64,000 nucleotides of DNA from Malus domestica. Its lineage: Eukaryota; Streptophyta; Magnoliopsida; Rosales; Rosaceae. Positions 11,352-23,100 of this stretch are shown piece by piece. The notes under the pieces were generated by a model that saw only the letters and a list, made by a program, of their open reading frames with translations, was not told the origin of the DNA and made no database searches. The position numbers and the translations under genes are program-made. The DNA lies in NCBI RefSeq assembly GCF_042453785.1, contig NC_091671.1:37153001-37217000 (forward strand), given 5' to 3'. Position 1 is the stretch's first letter. Each line of letters begins with the position of its first letter.

Positions 11352-12300
11352 TAGCTTAAAGGTCTTAACGCCTCTTTTTCTTTTACTGTTGCTTTTGTTA
11401 ATTCAGGGTTATACAATTTGCAATTTACTATTGAATTATATTTGATACAATACAAGGTACAACAATAAATCAGTATGGTTCAATAATTATTTGGATTGTG
11501 ATGATTCCTTTTATATTCTTGTGACTTGACATCAGTGTGTGAAATGTAGGTAAAAATGGTACAAGTGCCATGAAGATTATACAATTAACACAACATCGCC
11601 AACTCTTTCACTTAACTGCTTTATGAGAGCTTTCTCAGGTACTACCGCTCTATTTCTCTATTTTGGGAGATTTTTCTTTATTAAGACTAAACTCTACTCA
11701 TTTGTTTGCATACACTATTCGAACCCTAAGTTATGTATTTACTCCATTCATTGTATATGCAATGTTAATTTTACACTCGTGCTCTTGTCAAAGTTGTTAT
11801 GTATATTTGTTCGAGTCTTTATTGGTTAATTTTTGGCTTCTTGTATGGACTGTTGGAGACTCGTACATCTGGTCAAGTCTTTACTTGTTAACTTTTGGCT
11901 TGTTTTGTATATCTATTCACTTTTCTTGATTGAGATCAAATGTATATTCCCACCTATAGATCTATATGCTTATGTCCATGCATATAGAGAGAGGCAACAA
12001 TTGTTGAGGCTCAAGCATTAAGGGCAGTAGTTCACTCCTTTGTTTGGAGGTGTCCAAAGAAATGTGAAGTCTTCAAGTGACAATGTTCTTGTTATTAGAG
12101 GCGTATTTGATACTTTGTGGGTAGTTTGGTATTTCTTTAGTATAACTTATCGATTTTGTTGTTAGCTTTAGTGTATAGTTTGTAGTACTTGAATCATGAT
12201 TTTTTATGGAATTATTAAATCATAGTAAATGTGCAATTTTATATATAAATAATATATATATATATATATATATATAGTAAATGATTTTATATATTTTTTA
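11352..12300. other. Unannotated stretch after the Harbinger element
   Basis: T-rich sequence with only short reading frames. Some stretches near 11560..11640 and 11985..12100 look exon-like in base composition, but no protein family was recognised. A (TA)n run lies at about 12251..12276. Confidence 0.35.
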
Positions 12301-13349
12301 GGTTTTTTAGCCAAAATGGTCCCTGAGATATGCATAACACATCACTTTGGACCCTGAGATTGAAAATCAATAGAAATGGTCCCTTAGATTGTCCACCATC
12401 CATTATTTTGGTCATTCCATCAAGTGTTTCATAGCTCTTGGTCGGAAGTTTGGGCAATTTTCAAAACTTTGTAACTCAATCGTTTCTTAACCAAATTCGA
12501 CCCATAATATATCAAAATGAAGATAGGAAAGTGTAGAACAAGATTATACAAATTTGGAAGCCCAATGGTTGCCAAAGATGGCCTGAAAATTCCAAATGGT
12601 TGCCAGAGATGGCCGAAAAATAGCCTGAAAAGTGACTGGTCCGCGGAAAAACTGGAAATCTTACTGGAAACTGGGTAAATTTTAAATATTCATAACTTTT
12701 TCAATACTTAATGAAATTGAGTGATTTAAAAACAAAAATCATACTTCTCGACAAGACGAAGAGAATGGTACCTTTCTTGATGACTAACTTGCCGTGGTTT
12801 GGCAGGAAAATAGCTTGAAAGTGGCTGTCTTGGTCTCTAGTTAGCCACTTTCGAGCCGCTTTTCGGACAAACCACGACGAGTTAGCTATCAAAAAAGGTA
12901 TCATTCTCTTCGTCTCATCTAGAAGTATGGTTTTAATCTTTGAATCACTCGATTTCGTTGAGCATCGAAGAAGTTATGAACATTTAAAGTTTACCCAGTT
13001 TCCGGCGAATTTTCCAGTTTTCCCGCCGACCAGTCACCTTTCGGGCTATTTTCTGGCCATCTCTGGCAACCATTGGGCTTTCAAATATATATAATCTTGT
13101 TCTACACTTTCCTATCTTCATTTTAATATATTATGGGTCGAATTTGGTTAAGAAACGATTGAGTTACGAAGCTTTGAAAATTGCCCAAACTTATGACCAA
13201 GAGCTTCGGGACACTTAATGGAGTTTTTAATGGAAGGACCAAAATAATGGATGGTGGATAATCTCAGGGACAATTTCTATTGATTTTCAATCTCAGAGAC
13301 CAAAGTGATGTGTTATGCAAATCTCAGAGACCATTTTGGCTAAAAAGCC
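12301..13349. mobile_element. Fold-back element: roughly 1.05-kb near-perfect palindrome
   Basis: The left arm starts GGTTTTTTAGCCAAAATGGT and the right arm ends ACCATTTTGGCTAAAAAGCC. The arms stay complementary almost to the centre near 12830, including TTCTACACTTTCCTATCTTC on the right against GAAGATAGGAAAGTGTAGAA on the left. The arms are about 500 bp with scattered differences. It has no coding capacity. The T-rich flanks hide the TSD length, so MULE or other fold-back origin is open. A transcript would fold into a long hairpin. Confidence 0.75.
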
Positions 13350-13612
13350 ATTTTTTTTTTTGGAAATTTTTGTATAACGGGCATTAGACGTGGTCGATCT
13401 GTAATCCACAACCACCATAGTGCATGTGGTTTTAGGTCCCAATTTACCACGGTCACAATTCGTGGTTATATCACATTTGACAATGGCATTGCCCGTGGTA
13501 AAAACTGATATTTTTTATCACATTCAGATTACTAACGAACGTAGTACTCGTGGTGGATTACAATCTATCATGCGTATTCACTGTGGTAGATGAGCTTTTT
13601 TTTCTACTAGTG
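13350..13612. mobile_element. One end of a CACTA-type element
   Basis: The segment ends in TTTTCTACTAGTG at 13612, the reverse complement of the canonical CACTAGTAGAAAA terminus. It holds several CGTGGT / ACCACG motifs spaced like subterminal repeats. The opposite CACTA end was not found upstream. The next base begins the exon 3 fragment of the SRG1-like pseudogene. Confidence 0.5.
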
Positions 13613-14310
13613 GTCCTCGGTCTGACCCCTCACTCTGATGGTGGAGCTTTCACCATCCTCCTACAAGTCAATGAAATGGATGGCCTCCAAGTGAAGAAAG
13701 ATGGGATTTGGGTTCCTGTGAAGTCACTACCGGATGCCTTTATTGTGAATATTGGAGACGTTCTAGATGTAATGATTTTCATTGGTACTTTAACCATTTG
13801 AATATTATCTTGCTCGATACATATATAGATAAAAATGTTATCCAACTGTCATTTTCATACCATTGACCATCAGGTGATCAATTCTTTTTTAAATGTATAT
13901 ATAGTTCATATTACAAATTAGTTTACACCGTAGAAAAATATTTGGTAAAACAAATTTTACTCCAACTCAGTACCAATTTTCACTCTGGTGAGTATATATA
14001 AAGAGTGTAGTGTTGCGAACGAGTTGAGTTGAATTGATAAGAATTTTTCTTTTTGCATGGCAGATTATAACAAAAGGGACGTATCGTAGCATTGAACATC
14101 GTGCAACTGTGAACTCTGAAAAAGAAAGGCTCTCAATCGCCACATTTTACAACCCCAGAGTTGATGGTGAAATCGGCCCGGCCTCTAGCTTGATCACTGA
14201 GTAAACCCCTGCAGCATTTAAAGGCTGGGAGTTGAAGAATATTTCAAAGCATTTTTTGAACGTAAGCTTCATGGGAAGTCTTGTCTTGATGAATGAGGAT
14301 TAAGTAATGA
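13613..14310 (+). pseudogene. SRG1-like dioxygenase relic: partial exon 3 and exon 4
   Basis: The segment 13613..13768 matches the end of gene A exon 3 from LGL, including the HSD iron ligands, and ends at a GT donor. Intron 3 is shortened, with the gene A SINE head retained then deleted. Exon 4 starts near 14064 after CATGGCAG. The exon is broken by TAA at 14202..14204 (gene A has CAA there) and by a 1-nt deletion near 14220. Exons 1 and 2 and the start of exon 3 are absent. Similarity to gene A's 3' flank continues to about 14655, so this is a DNA-level segmental copy rather than a retrocopy. Confidence 0.85.
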
Positions 14311-14982
14311 TGTTAAGCAGTAGAGAGATCTATCTAAAGAGAATAAAAAGGTTTATGTTAATTTCTGAAGAGAATAAAAAGGTGTATGTTGTAAATTAAT
14401 ATGCCACCAAATGATGTCTTAATTGTCAGAAATTATCATCTAATAATAAGCGTGGACGTCTTTTTTTGGTTGTTATAATGAGACAAATTAGTAGTAATGT
14501 TAGTAAGGCTACATTTTTTTACCATATTGGTGTATCATCTCATGTGACAAGTGATGCATACAACTAACGTCCAATGAGATAAATTAATTAACTGGCGTGG
14601 CATGTACACATCACTTGCCGCATCAGATGGTACACTAATGTGGTTAAAAAATGTGGATTGCTAACTCACATTATGGAGGGAGTCTCACAAAAACAACTAT
14701 CAAAAGCATGTATCTCCAAATTTCCAATAATGTTCATATTATTTCCTTAATTCTTCATAATATTTGTATGTTTTGCAATCTGGTTGCTTTACTATCAAGC
14801 AGTTGTCCCTTTAATCACTACTCCAAAACTGGTGTAATGTGTCGGAGATTGGTGGCGATTTTATACAAAATAATGTCAAATAAGAAATTTTTGACAGCCT
14901 TTTTACATGATGTCGGATGATAAAGCATTACTGTTGCTTATAATCTACATAAATTAAAAATGTCGAATATAACCGACACTAA

Positions 14983-15143
14983 TGTAGGCGTGAGCCCAAA
15001 TTAGATTAGGAATATAATTATGTTTCCTAGTTTGGTTATAATTCTTTTAATATTACTTGTATGACAAGTTGTATCTTCTATTTAGCCTCCTCCAAGGAGA
15101 AGAATAAAAAAAAACACAATTCAAACCTTAAACACTTTTATGT
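14983..15143 (+). repeat. 5' LTR of the deleted Copia element
   Basis: Starts TGTAGGCGTGAGCCC and matches the downstream copy over its whole length with a handful of differences. It ends where the primer-binding-like site begins. Confidence 0.75.
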
Positions 15144-15444
15144 TGGCATTTGAGCAGGTTTCGGCCTGTCTCTTCCCTAAACCTTAATCCTGTTCACCGT
15201 CGTCTTTGGTGCTTCTCTTTGTTGGCTGCGTAACAGCTATTAGAATCAAGCTCAGAGGTCTCGAAACAAGAGACCTTTTTTACAACCCAAACCCAGAAAA
15301 ACAAACAACACAAAAAGCCAAAACAACTGACTGCATCTTGAGAGTCTCGAGACAAGAGACTTCAACAAACAATCTAAGCCCCGAAAAAAAAAAAGGAAAA
15401 AAAAAAAAAAAACCAAAACAGAAAACACAAACCCGCTGCCTTCA

Positions 15445-16875
15445 ATGTCTGACAATCAAACCATGATTCGTATCATGGGTTCAATCCCTGCCTCAAACGA
15501 ATCCACCCACCAACGCCCAGCGCAGGCCCAAGTTGCTGAGGATGGACCCTTGCTTGTGGAGCTAACCTCCTGTGTGAATGAAACTGGGCTTGCCGAGTCT
15601 GGCACGCGTAGTTCAATTGGGCAGCAAGCAGGTTCATCTGCAGCCCACAACCAGGTTGGACAACGCACAGATGATGATGTCGGCATCAGATTGGGTAAGG
15701 ACTTGCTTAGCCCACCAGCGGAAAACAAGCAGGAAATAAACCCGGGCCTATCGCTATCACTCTTGAATTTGCTTTCCGAACGCAATCCGATGATCCAAGT
15801 AACACGAGCAAAGCCTTAATTGCATTTGTTGATCTTGATACAGGTTGGATCATTGACACTGGAGCCATTGATCATATGACTTATGATCGTACTTTATTTA
15901 ACTCTACAACCCCACCACCAGCATGGGATAGTATTGTCACAGTTAATGGAGGTGTTGCCCCGGTTACAGGGGGGTACGATTGCACTCACTCCTACTCTCT
16001 CCTTACACAACTACTTACTTGTTCCCACACTCTCTAGCCATTTGTTATATGCGGGACAGGTCACCGAGCAATTAGACTATGTTGTGCAAATGTTTCCATC
16101 TTTCTGTTTACTTCAGGATATCCGAACTCGGGCGATCATTGGGCGTGGTACTAAGAAAAGGGGGTTGTACTATGTTGATGATGTTGCACAGGGCCGTGTT
16201 CATCAATTTCAAGGTCGTGATAGTGGGAAGTTGAAGACCATTCAGTTGTGGCATCGTCGTCTTCGGTTATTTGCGATAATTACTTCCATCATTATTTGGT
16301 AATATTTCAGATTCTTCATTAAAGTGTAATGTTTGCACATTAGCCAAAAGTCATCGAGCTTCTTATTCCCCGAGTTTGAATAGAAGAACAATTCCTTTTG
16401 AGCTAATTCATTCTGATGTGTGGGGGCCATCTTCGATTACTACTCAGCATGGTGTGCGTTGGTTTGTAACATTTGTTAATGACTGCACCAGAATGACTTG
16501 GTTGTACCTTACGAAAAATAAAAGCGATGTGGGTAATATCTTCAGAAGTTTTTATCACATGGTATTTGTGAGTTTCTATGGCTTCAAATTCTACTCATTG
16601 AGATAGGGTTTAAACCAAAAGGTTCTATGATGTTGTATTGTGATAATCAAGCAGCACGGGAGATAGCTAACAATCCGGTGCAGCATGATAGGACCAAACA
16701 TGTTGAGGTGGATAGACATTTTATCAAAGAAAAGTTGGATGTTAAGTTGGTTGACATTCCGTTCATGAAGACAGAAGAACAGTTGGCAGATATTCTAACT
16801 CATACAGTTTCTGCAAGAAGGTTTCAAGACTCACTCGACAAGTTGGGCCTAGGTGATATCTCTGCACCAATTTGA
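15445..16875 (+). pseudogene. Copia polyprotein remnants (Gag end, protease, integrase start, RNase H end)
   Basis: The pieces occur in polyprotein order but in different frames. A Gag-like tail (15445..15819) is followed by protease motif GWIIDTGAIDHMTYD near 15843, the pre-integrase LWHRRL near 16246, and integrase IHSDVWGPSS...NDCTRMTWLYL at 16406..16510. Sequence then jumps straight to the RNase H end LYCDNQAAREIANNP and HFIKEKL at 16633..16735, ending at the TGA near 16873. Most of integrase and all of reverse transcriptase are missing. The element could only move with help, if at all. Confidence 0.75.
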
Positions 16876-16882
16876 GGAGGAG

Positions 16883-17045
16883 TGTTGGCGTGAGCCCAAA
16901 TTAGATTAGGAATATAATTATGTTTCCTAGTTTGGTTATAATTCTTTTAATATTACTTGTATGACAAGTTGTATCTTCTATTTAGCCTTCTCGAAGGAGA
17001 AGAACAAAAAAAAAAACACAATTCAAACCCTAAACACTTTTATCT
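16883..17045 (+). repeat. 3' LTR of the deleted Copia element
   Basis: Begins TGTTGGCGTGAGCCC directly after a GAGGAGGAG purine tract, parallels 14983..15143, and is followed by the target repeat ACTAA. Confidence 0.75.
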
Positions 17046-17941
17046 ACTAATGCATTGTTTCCAACAAAAATAATTTCTAGCACTTTTATCCGACATGATG
17101 TGTTTTAATTTTCAAACTTCAATGAGGAATTGGTGGTGTCGGTTGTAACTGACGGAATTAGGAATTGGGCAGAGTGATGTCAGTTGATGAAGAGTGGTGT
17201 CGGTTTAACCAACATCATTGCAGTTTGTGTCAGATACTGACTATAGTAGGTTTGTTAGTTTTTCAGAGTTGGTGTAAGTTTTTTCCGACATTACTGGTGG
17301 TTTTATTCGACAAGAATATCAAAATACCTATTTCAAAACCCTCACGCGTCTCTTTCTCCTTCACTCTTCTTGCGCTACTGCACTCCCCTTCCCCTTCCTT
17401 TTCCCTGTTGCACTCCCCTTCTCTTTCCCCTTCCCCTTCCCCACTGCATTCCACTTCCCCTTTCCCCTTCCCCGCTGCACTCCACTTCCCTTTCCCCATC
17501 CCCGCTGCATTTCTCTTCCCCTTCCCTACTACACTTCTCATTGACTGTCCATGGATGAACAATTTGAGGAGCAACTTAAGCATCCTAAAAGTGGTGAGTT
17601 TTAAATTATTTATATTAAATCGAGTTTGTGTTTTGAATATTGATTATGTTATTGGATTACTGGAATCTGGGGTTTCTTTCAATGCACTTTCTCTAAAAAA
17701 AAAAAATCTGGAGTTTCTTCATCCTAATGGTGAAATCATGGAGTTTCATTTAGCGCTCTTTCTCTAAAAGTCTCTAAGTATTTTTTTTGTCGCTAGACTA
17801 TTACTAACAAAGTTAGTAAGTTACAATGGTGATAAAAGGAGCAAAGATGAAGGCCAGCCGGAAACCTCCAAACAGCAGCAAAGCTACTTGGCCATTGAGA
17901 AAGTTGGTCAAAGCCTTTTAGATAATGAAAGAGTAAATAAA

Positions 17942-18087
17942 GGGATGTGCTATCCACACATCATTTTTTACTTCTCCCACACCCCTTGTTAATTTCTGTC
18001 TTTGATCTTCTTCAATTCATCCGATCCAACTGTCGAAAATTAAAAGGGTGTGAGAGAAGTAAAAAAGGTGTGTGGATATCACATCTC
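17942..18087. mobile_element. hAT-like MITE, 146 bp, 8-bp TSD
   Basis: The ends GGGATGTGCTATCCACACA and TGTGTGGATATCACATCTC are inverted repeats. The same 8-mer TAAATAAA stands on both sides (17934..17941 and 18088..18095), the length expected for hAT insertion. A related end lies at the window start. Confidence 0.75.
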
Positions 18088-18563
18088 TAAATAAAACAAA
18101 GATTGAAGAAATCAATAGCTAATTATTCAATCCCTTTAAATTGTGAATCGTTTCGAATCATGTCCGGTGCGTTTTCATAAATCTATGTAAATGCTATTCT
18201 CTTTGAACTTTATTTTTTATTTTATTCAAACATAATTATTTTTAATTTTTTAATTATTAATTGATTTAGCGGCAGTTATGGACGACAGTAGTATCTATTT
18301 ATCCAACGAAATTCAACAATTAATGTCACCCGTATCCGACGTCATTGATCTTTTTATAATTTTAAATGCTTTCCTTTTTCTTGGCGGTTTAAGGGAACTA
18401 ATCGACAGCAAAAGCCTTTTAGTGACGCAAGCAATGTTGTCGATTTTTTTATCCGCCATTACATGAATTTCTATTGAATTTTTGCTAATATCCGACAAAA
18501 ATGGGTTTTTCTTGTCACTTTTTTAAAATGACACTACCGGGTACTTTTGTAGTAGCAGTGAAT

Positions 18564-19185
18564 TAGCAGCATGCAACTCAAGTGATCAAAGATCAATTAT
18601 CCCTTAATTGAGGGTTTGTGTTTCATTTCATCTTTCTTCGTTATCCAGCATATCTTTTCGTTTTGTTTGATAGAACAATATTTGGGTTGCTAAATTTAGC
18701 TACATATATAACAGGTCAACCATAATTAAATATACAAGAGCATCTTCAATTATGCTCTTCATTTTTTTTAGTTAAATTGTAGCTAAAAAGACTAGAAAGT
18801 TATTTTAGGAGCTCCTTAAAAAAATTCTATACCAATCATACTCTTTAATTTATGAGAGATTATCTAGTGTACCTAGAACACGGGCAGAACATCACATGTT
18901 ATTATACAATTGGTGGAAAGTTTTTTTTTTTCAAATGTCCCTCCAATTATATAATGATATGTGGTGTTCTGTCTCATGTTTCGGGCACATTGAAAAATCT
19001 CTTCATATACACTACAATTTTTGCCATAAAAAATTATATTGTCCTACACCAAGATACATGCAATATATATATATATATATATTCCTGATTTGTAGTGTAA
19101 TTTTCTCATTTATGAAGTTAATAAAAATAAATAAATAAATAACTGTTAATGAATCTTAAGTCAAAGGGCTAGGTAATTTACTTAC
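18564..19185. other. Intergenic stretch; no gene seen
   Basis: A/T-rich sequence with a (TA)n run near 19063..19081 and no recognisable coding sequence. Confidence 0.4.
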
Positions 19186-19440
19186 CTGGGAGAAACCCCA
19201 CTCTTTGCAAGCCAATGGAGTGTGGCTAGTTCAGCTTCAGAATTGGTTGGTTCTTGTGGGAAAGCAATTTCTGCATGTCAATGGATGGTATTTGATGAGA
19301 TGATGATCTCATGCACTTGTTGGTTTCTAAGTGGGATTGTGATTATCGGCTTCTTTTTGAATTCTTGAACACTAGGCACAGGAGGAGAGCCACCGTAAAA
19401 GCCCTTCCCTGCGGATACCTTTGTTTCAACTTTCTTCCAT
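19186..19440 (-). pseudogene. SRG1-like dioxygenase relic: exon 1 only
   Basis: Read on the minus strand from the ATG at 19440, the sequence follows exon 1 of genes A and B (STARTS with MEE; VPSVQEF; a degenerate [11 protein letters not shown]; a Trp-Gly-Phe end) down to a retained splice donor at 19186/19185. Small indels and a stop just after the start break the frame. No exon 2-4 equivalents follow on this strand; the CACTA element occupies the next interval. It is a truncated gene copy. Confidence 0.75.
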
Positions 19441-19481
19441 AGCTTTGCCTAATGCATATGGTGTAAGCAAGGGATGTTTTG

Positions 19482-19487
<6 letters not shown>

Positions 19488-19532
<45 letters not shown>
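19488..19532. repeat. (CT)n microsatellite
   Basis: About 45 bases of uninterrupted CT dinucleotide just upstream of the exon 1 relic (minus-strand view). Confidence 0.95.
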
Positions 19533-19535
<3 letters not shown>

Positions 19536-20111
19536 CATGTTCATGTTCGGTTATATATATATCTTTCTCTAATCAAGCTAGTTCCTTTTTGAATTTAGTG
19601 TGGAACCTCCACTATTTTTATATATTAGAGCAGGTTATTCCACATGTAAAGTATAACGGTCACACATGCTTTACATTACTTCATTTGTGTTGTTCGTGCA
19701 TTTAACTTAAAAATTCGCAACACGTAAAAAAATATGTTAAGAATGAATCTTACTATGAGGCTTCTTTGTCTACCCCAAAATTCTTGTACAGGTCCATTTC
19801 ATCATCCTCGTCATTTGGCCAGCACGTCTCCTGTTCAGCCACCGCCCACCCCGTCTCCCTTCCGCAGTTCTATGAGTCACGAGATTCGCGACAACTCCAT
19901 TCTATAAGATGGTACATCACTTGTCTTGTCTCTTGTTCATCCTCGTCATTTGTCTTGTTGAATGTTGTATATATGCATCACTTGCCATATAAGATGATAC
20001 ATCAATGTGATACAAAAATGTACGATAACAACTAGAGATGGCGTCCACACTTATTAATTTGGGCATATTAAGTTTACAACATACACCTTTATTCTCTTCA
20101 GAGATCTCTCT
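19533..20111. other. Intergenic stretch beyond the 3' end of gene B
   Basis: No coding sequence recognised. The part next to gene B (about 20040..20111) probably holds its 3' UTR. Confidence 0.4.
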
Positions 20112-23100
20112 CTACTGCTTAACATTATACTTAATCTTCATTTCGTCAAGAAAAGACTTTCCATTAAGCTTACGTTCAAAAAACGCTTTGAAATATTCTT
20201 CAATTGCCACCCTTGTGTATGCTGCAGGTGTTTGCTCAGTGATCAAGCTGGAGGCCGGGCCAATCTCAGCACCAAATCTGGGGGAGTAAAATGTGGCGAC
20301 TGAGAGCCTTTCTTTTTCAGAGTTCACAGTTGCACGATGCTCAATGCTACGATACGTCCCATTTGTTATAATCTGCCATGCATACATGCACATACTTAAA
20401 CACTAAAAATGAAAAGTAATAGCTGCAATAGGTATAAATTATTAAGGATCAAGCTTTTTTGTTTTATTAAATAATTGTTCAACATGTCTCTCACAAAATA
20501 GAAGACGCACTCACGCACTCATAAATTATTAAAGATTAAGCTATGAGAAAGATTTACATGTTAATAAATATGACATGAATAACACTAGTCTTTATCCTCA
20601 CCAGAGTGAATATTGGTACAGGGTAATGTTTTACATGTTAATAAATATGACATGAATAACACTAGTCTTTATCCTCACCAGAGTGAATATTGGTACAGGG
20701 TAATGTTGAGTAAATATTTTTTTTTACCAGATATTTTTATCCTCACCAGAGTGAATATTGGTACCGGGTAATGTTGGAGTAAAATTTTTATTTTTTTCCA
20801 CATATTTTTATAAGTCACGGTGTAAAATTAAATTAGAACATGAACCATGGAGAGTAGTTTAACATCTTATAAACCCTTACAAAGTTTTCACCGATGTGAA
20901 ACTCTTTTACCTTCACATCCTCACACGCCCCCTCACGTGTGACAAATTTTCAAGCCAAACACGTGGACAACACTAACTGGGTGACGTGGAGCACGTGTGG
21001 CTGTTGGGCTTCGCACATGGGCCAACTTGCTCTAGTACCATGAAAAAAAATTAGGGTTTCACCATAAAACCAATTAGTAATATAGAGAGTAGCCTAATAT
21101 CTTTCAAGTACATATAGGGTAACTTCTTTTTCAGATGTAGGATTCATTATCAACATTCATCAGATCATCAATTATATGAAATTTGACAGTCAGATAACAT
21201 TTTCATCTATGTATCTAACAAGATAATATTCAAAATGTTAAAATTACCAGTGTATATCATTACCTCTAGAATGTCTCCAATATTCACAATAAAGGCATCT
21301 GGTAGTGGCTTCACAGGAACCCAAATCCCATCCTTCTTTACTTGGAGGCCATCCATTTCGTTGATTTGTAGGAGGACGGTGAGGCCTATAGCATCAGAGT
21401 GAGGGGTCAGACCGATGACTGTCTCCGGCTGAGGACACGGAGGGTAATAGTTCATCCTCATCGCTTGCAATCCATCTTCGAATAAGTTGGTCACTTCCTT
21501 GGCTTCCGTCTGCAAAGCTTTTTCCATGTGTGATATTATAGTCATGGCTAGGTTTTTCAGTTCCAATGAGTAAGTTTCTAAAGTCTCTCTGCATTGTAAA
21601 AATATAGGTAAATTATTTTCACATATATCTTATAATAATAAAATGTGTCCAATATATGATTTGGATATAGTGGCATGAGTTGAAATATTTTTGGGTTTTA
21701 GTTAGATATTTAAGGTTAGGTGGGTTTTTGTCTAGAAAATGGGTTGATTCCAGCATTGATATTTCAATTACCAAAGTCTTTTTTCAAGGAGTAGCCGCTG
21801 TTCATACTGAGTAAGTTCCATTTTCAGAGCAATTGTTACACCGATATTTGATGTTATCAATTTAATAATTTTGTAACACGTAAATTAGTAGTACGGTAAT
21901 ACCACTTGGTATTTTGACAATTGCACTGGACGAATTTTCCATACAAACAAGAAATTGTGCAGATTTACTAACATTGTATATTCCATTTTGTGGGCATGAA
22001 ATCAATCATGTTTTAGTGGCAAGGAATGGAAGGATCCAAAAGCAGGAAGTTGCCTAAGACAGACCCAACCAATTCTAGGACCAACTTATCCAGGACCAAG
22101 TCATCCGGGAGAAGCTATTGTAAAGAGTGTGTTAAGTGGCATGGAAAAGCCTGTGTATTTATTGGACATCACATTGCTCACGCAGCTCAGAAAAGATGGG
22201 CACCCCTCCATTTATGCAGGTGAAGGTCCCAAATATAATGACTGTAGTCACTGGTGTCTTCCTGGTGCTCCTGATACTTGGAATGAACTTTTGTACGCAG
22301 CTTTGCTCTAGGAATTTTCTTATTCTTCTTTATTTAAATAAATTTTCTTATGGATTGTCTGATAATAATAATTCGTATTGTTATTATTATTAGGAGTAAT
22401 TAGGTTTTCATCCTTATTTTTACTACTCTATTGATTAAAACCTTATTACTTTTCAATTTTTGATCAAGGTCCTTTGTATTAATAATATCATTAATTATTT
22501 CAATAATAAAATATTTTTTATTTCTAAATATATTCATTTAATATTAAAAATATTACAATTAGTATATTTATATTTATGGCTAAATTTTTTATCATATATT
22601 TTTATTTTTAGTTTGTACCCATTTTTAATTTGCAACCCTTTTTTAATTTGTACCAATTTTCCTTTCAGTTTTAATTTGTACCCATATATTAATTTCTTTT
22701 TGTGCCCATATTTTTTAAAGTTTTATTTGTATTGTACCCATATTTTTTTATTTATTTGTACCCATTTTTATTTTTGCTAAATGTACCCATTTTGAAGAAT
22801 GTACCCATGTTTTGATACAATAACTTTTTGGTTATTTTTTATGAATGTACCCATGTTTACACACACACACAATAGTATATTTATATTTTAATATTTTTAA
22901 TCCCATCAATTATGTTTTTTATTTAAAATCTCATTACTATAAACAACTATAAATTTTAAATTTTAATTTAAAAAATATAGTAACGTACATAGAAATAAAT
23001 TATCAATTAATTTTAGGGACTTGGATCAAAAATTGAAAACCAAAAAAGTTTCAGTCAAAGATTATTCATAATTAGGGACCGCATCCAAAGTCTCCCTAAA

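Larger units (their letters stand above)
14983..17045 (+). mobile_element. Internally deleted Copia retrotransposon
   Basis: Two direct LTRs of about 161 and 163 bp bound the element, and the 5-bp TSD ACTAA is perfect (14978..14982 and 17046..17050). A primer-binding-like TGGCATTTGAGCAGG follows the 5' LTR at 15144, a weak match to initiator tRNA-Met sites. GAGGAGGAG before the 3' LTR is the polypurine tract. The interior retains fragments of the polyprotein but no reverse transcriptase. Confidence 0.8.
14816..18560. mobile_element. Non-autonomous CACTA (En/Spm) element with nested insertions
   Basis: The left end CACTACTCCAAAACTGG and right end TTTTGTAGTAGCAGTG form short CACTA-type inverted repeats. 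Both sides carry the 3-bp target duplication AAT (14813..14815 and 18561..18563). Near both ends lie repeated GTCGG / CCGAC motifs typical of subterminal repeats. No CACTA transposase domain is seen. The interior carries a deleted Copia element (14983..17045) and a hAT-like MITE (17942..18087). Removing the Copia leaves about 1.7 kb. Confidence 0.7.

Noticed and set aside
15206..15466. Lys-rich frame after the 5' LTR of the deleted Copia element
   Set aside because: A-rich leader sequence before Gag, without a domain.
17165..17767. 200-codon frame with Ser/Pro-rich content
   Set aside because: It is driven by CT/CCTTTCC low-complexity sequence inside the CACTA element; no domain.
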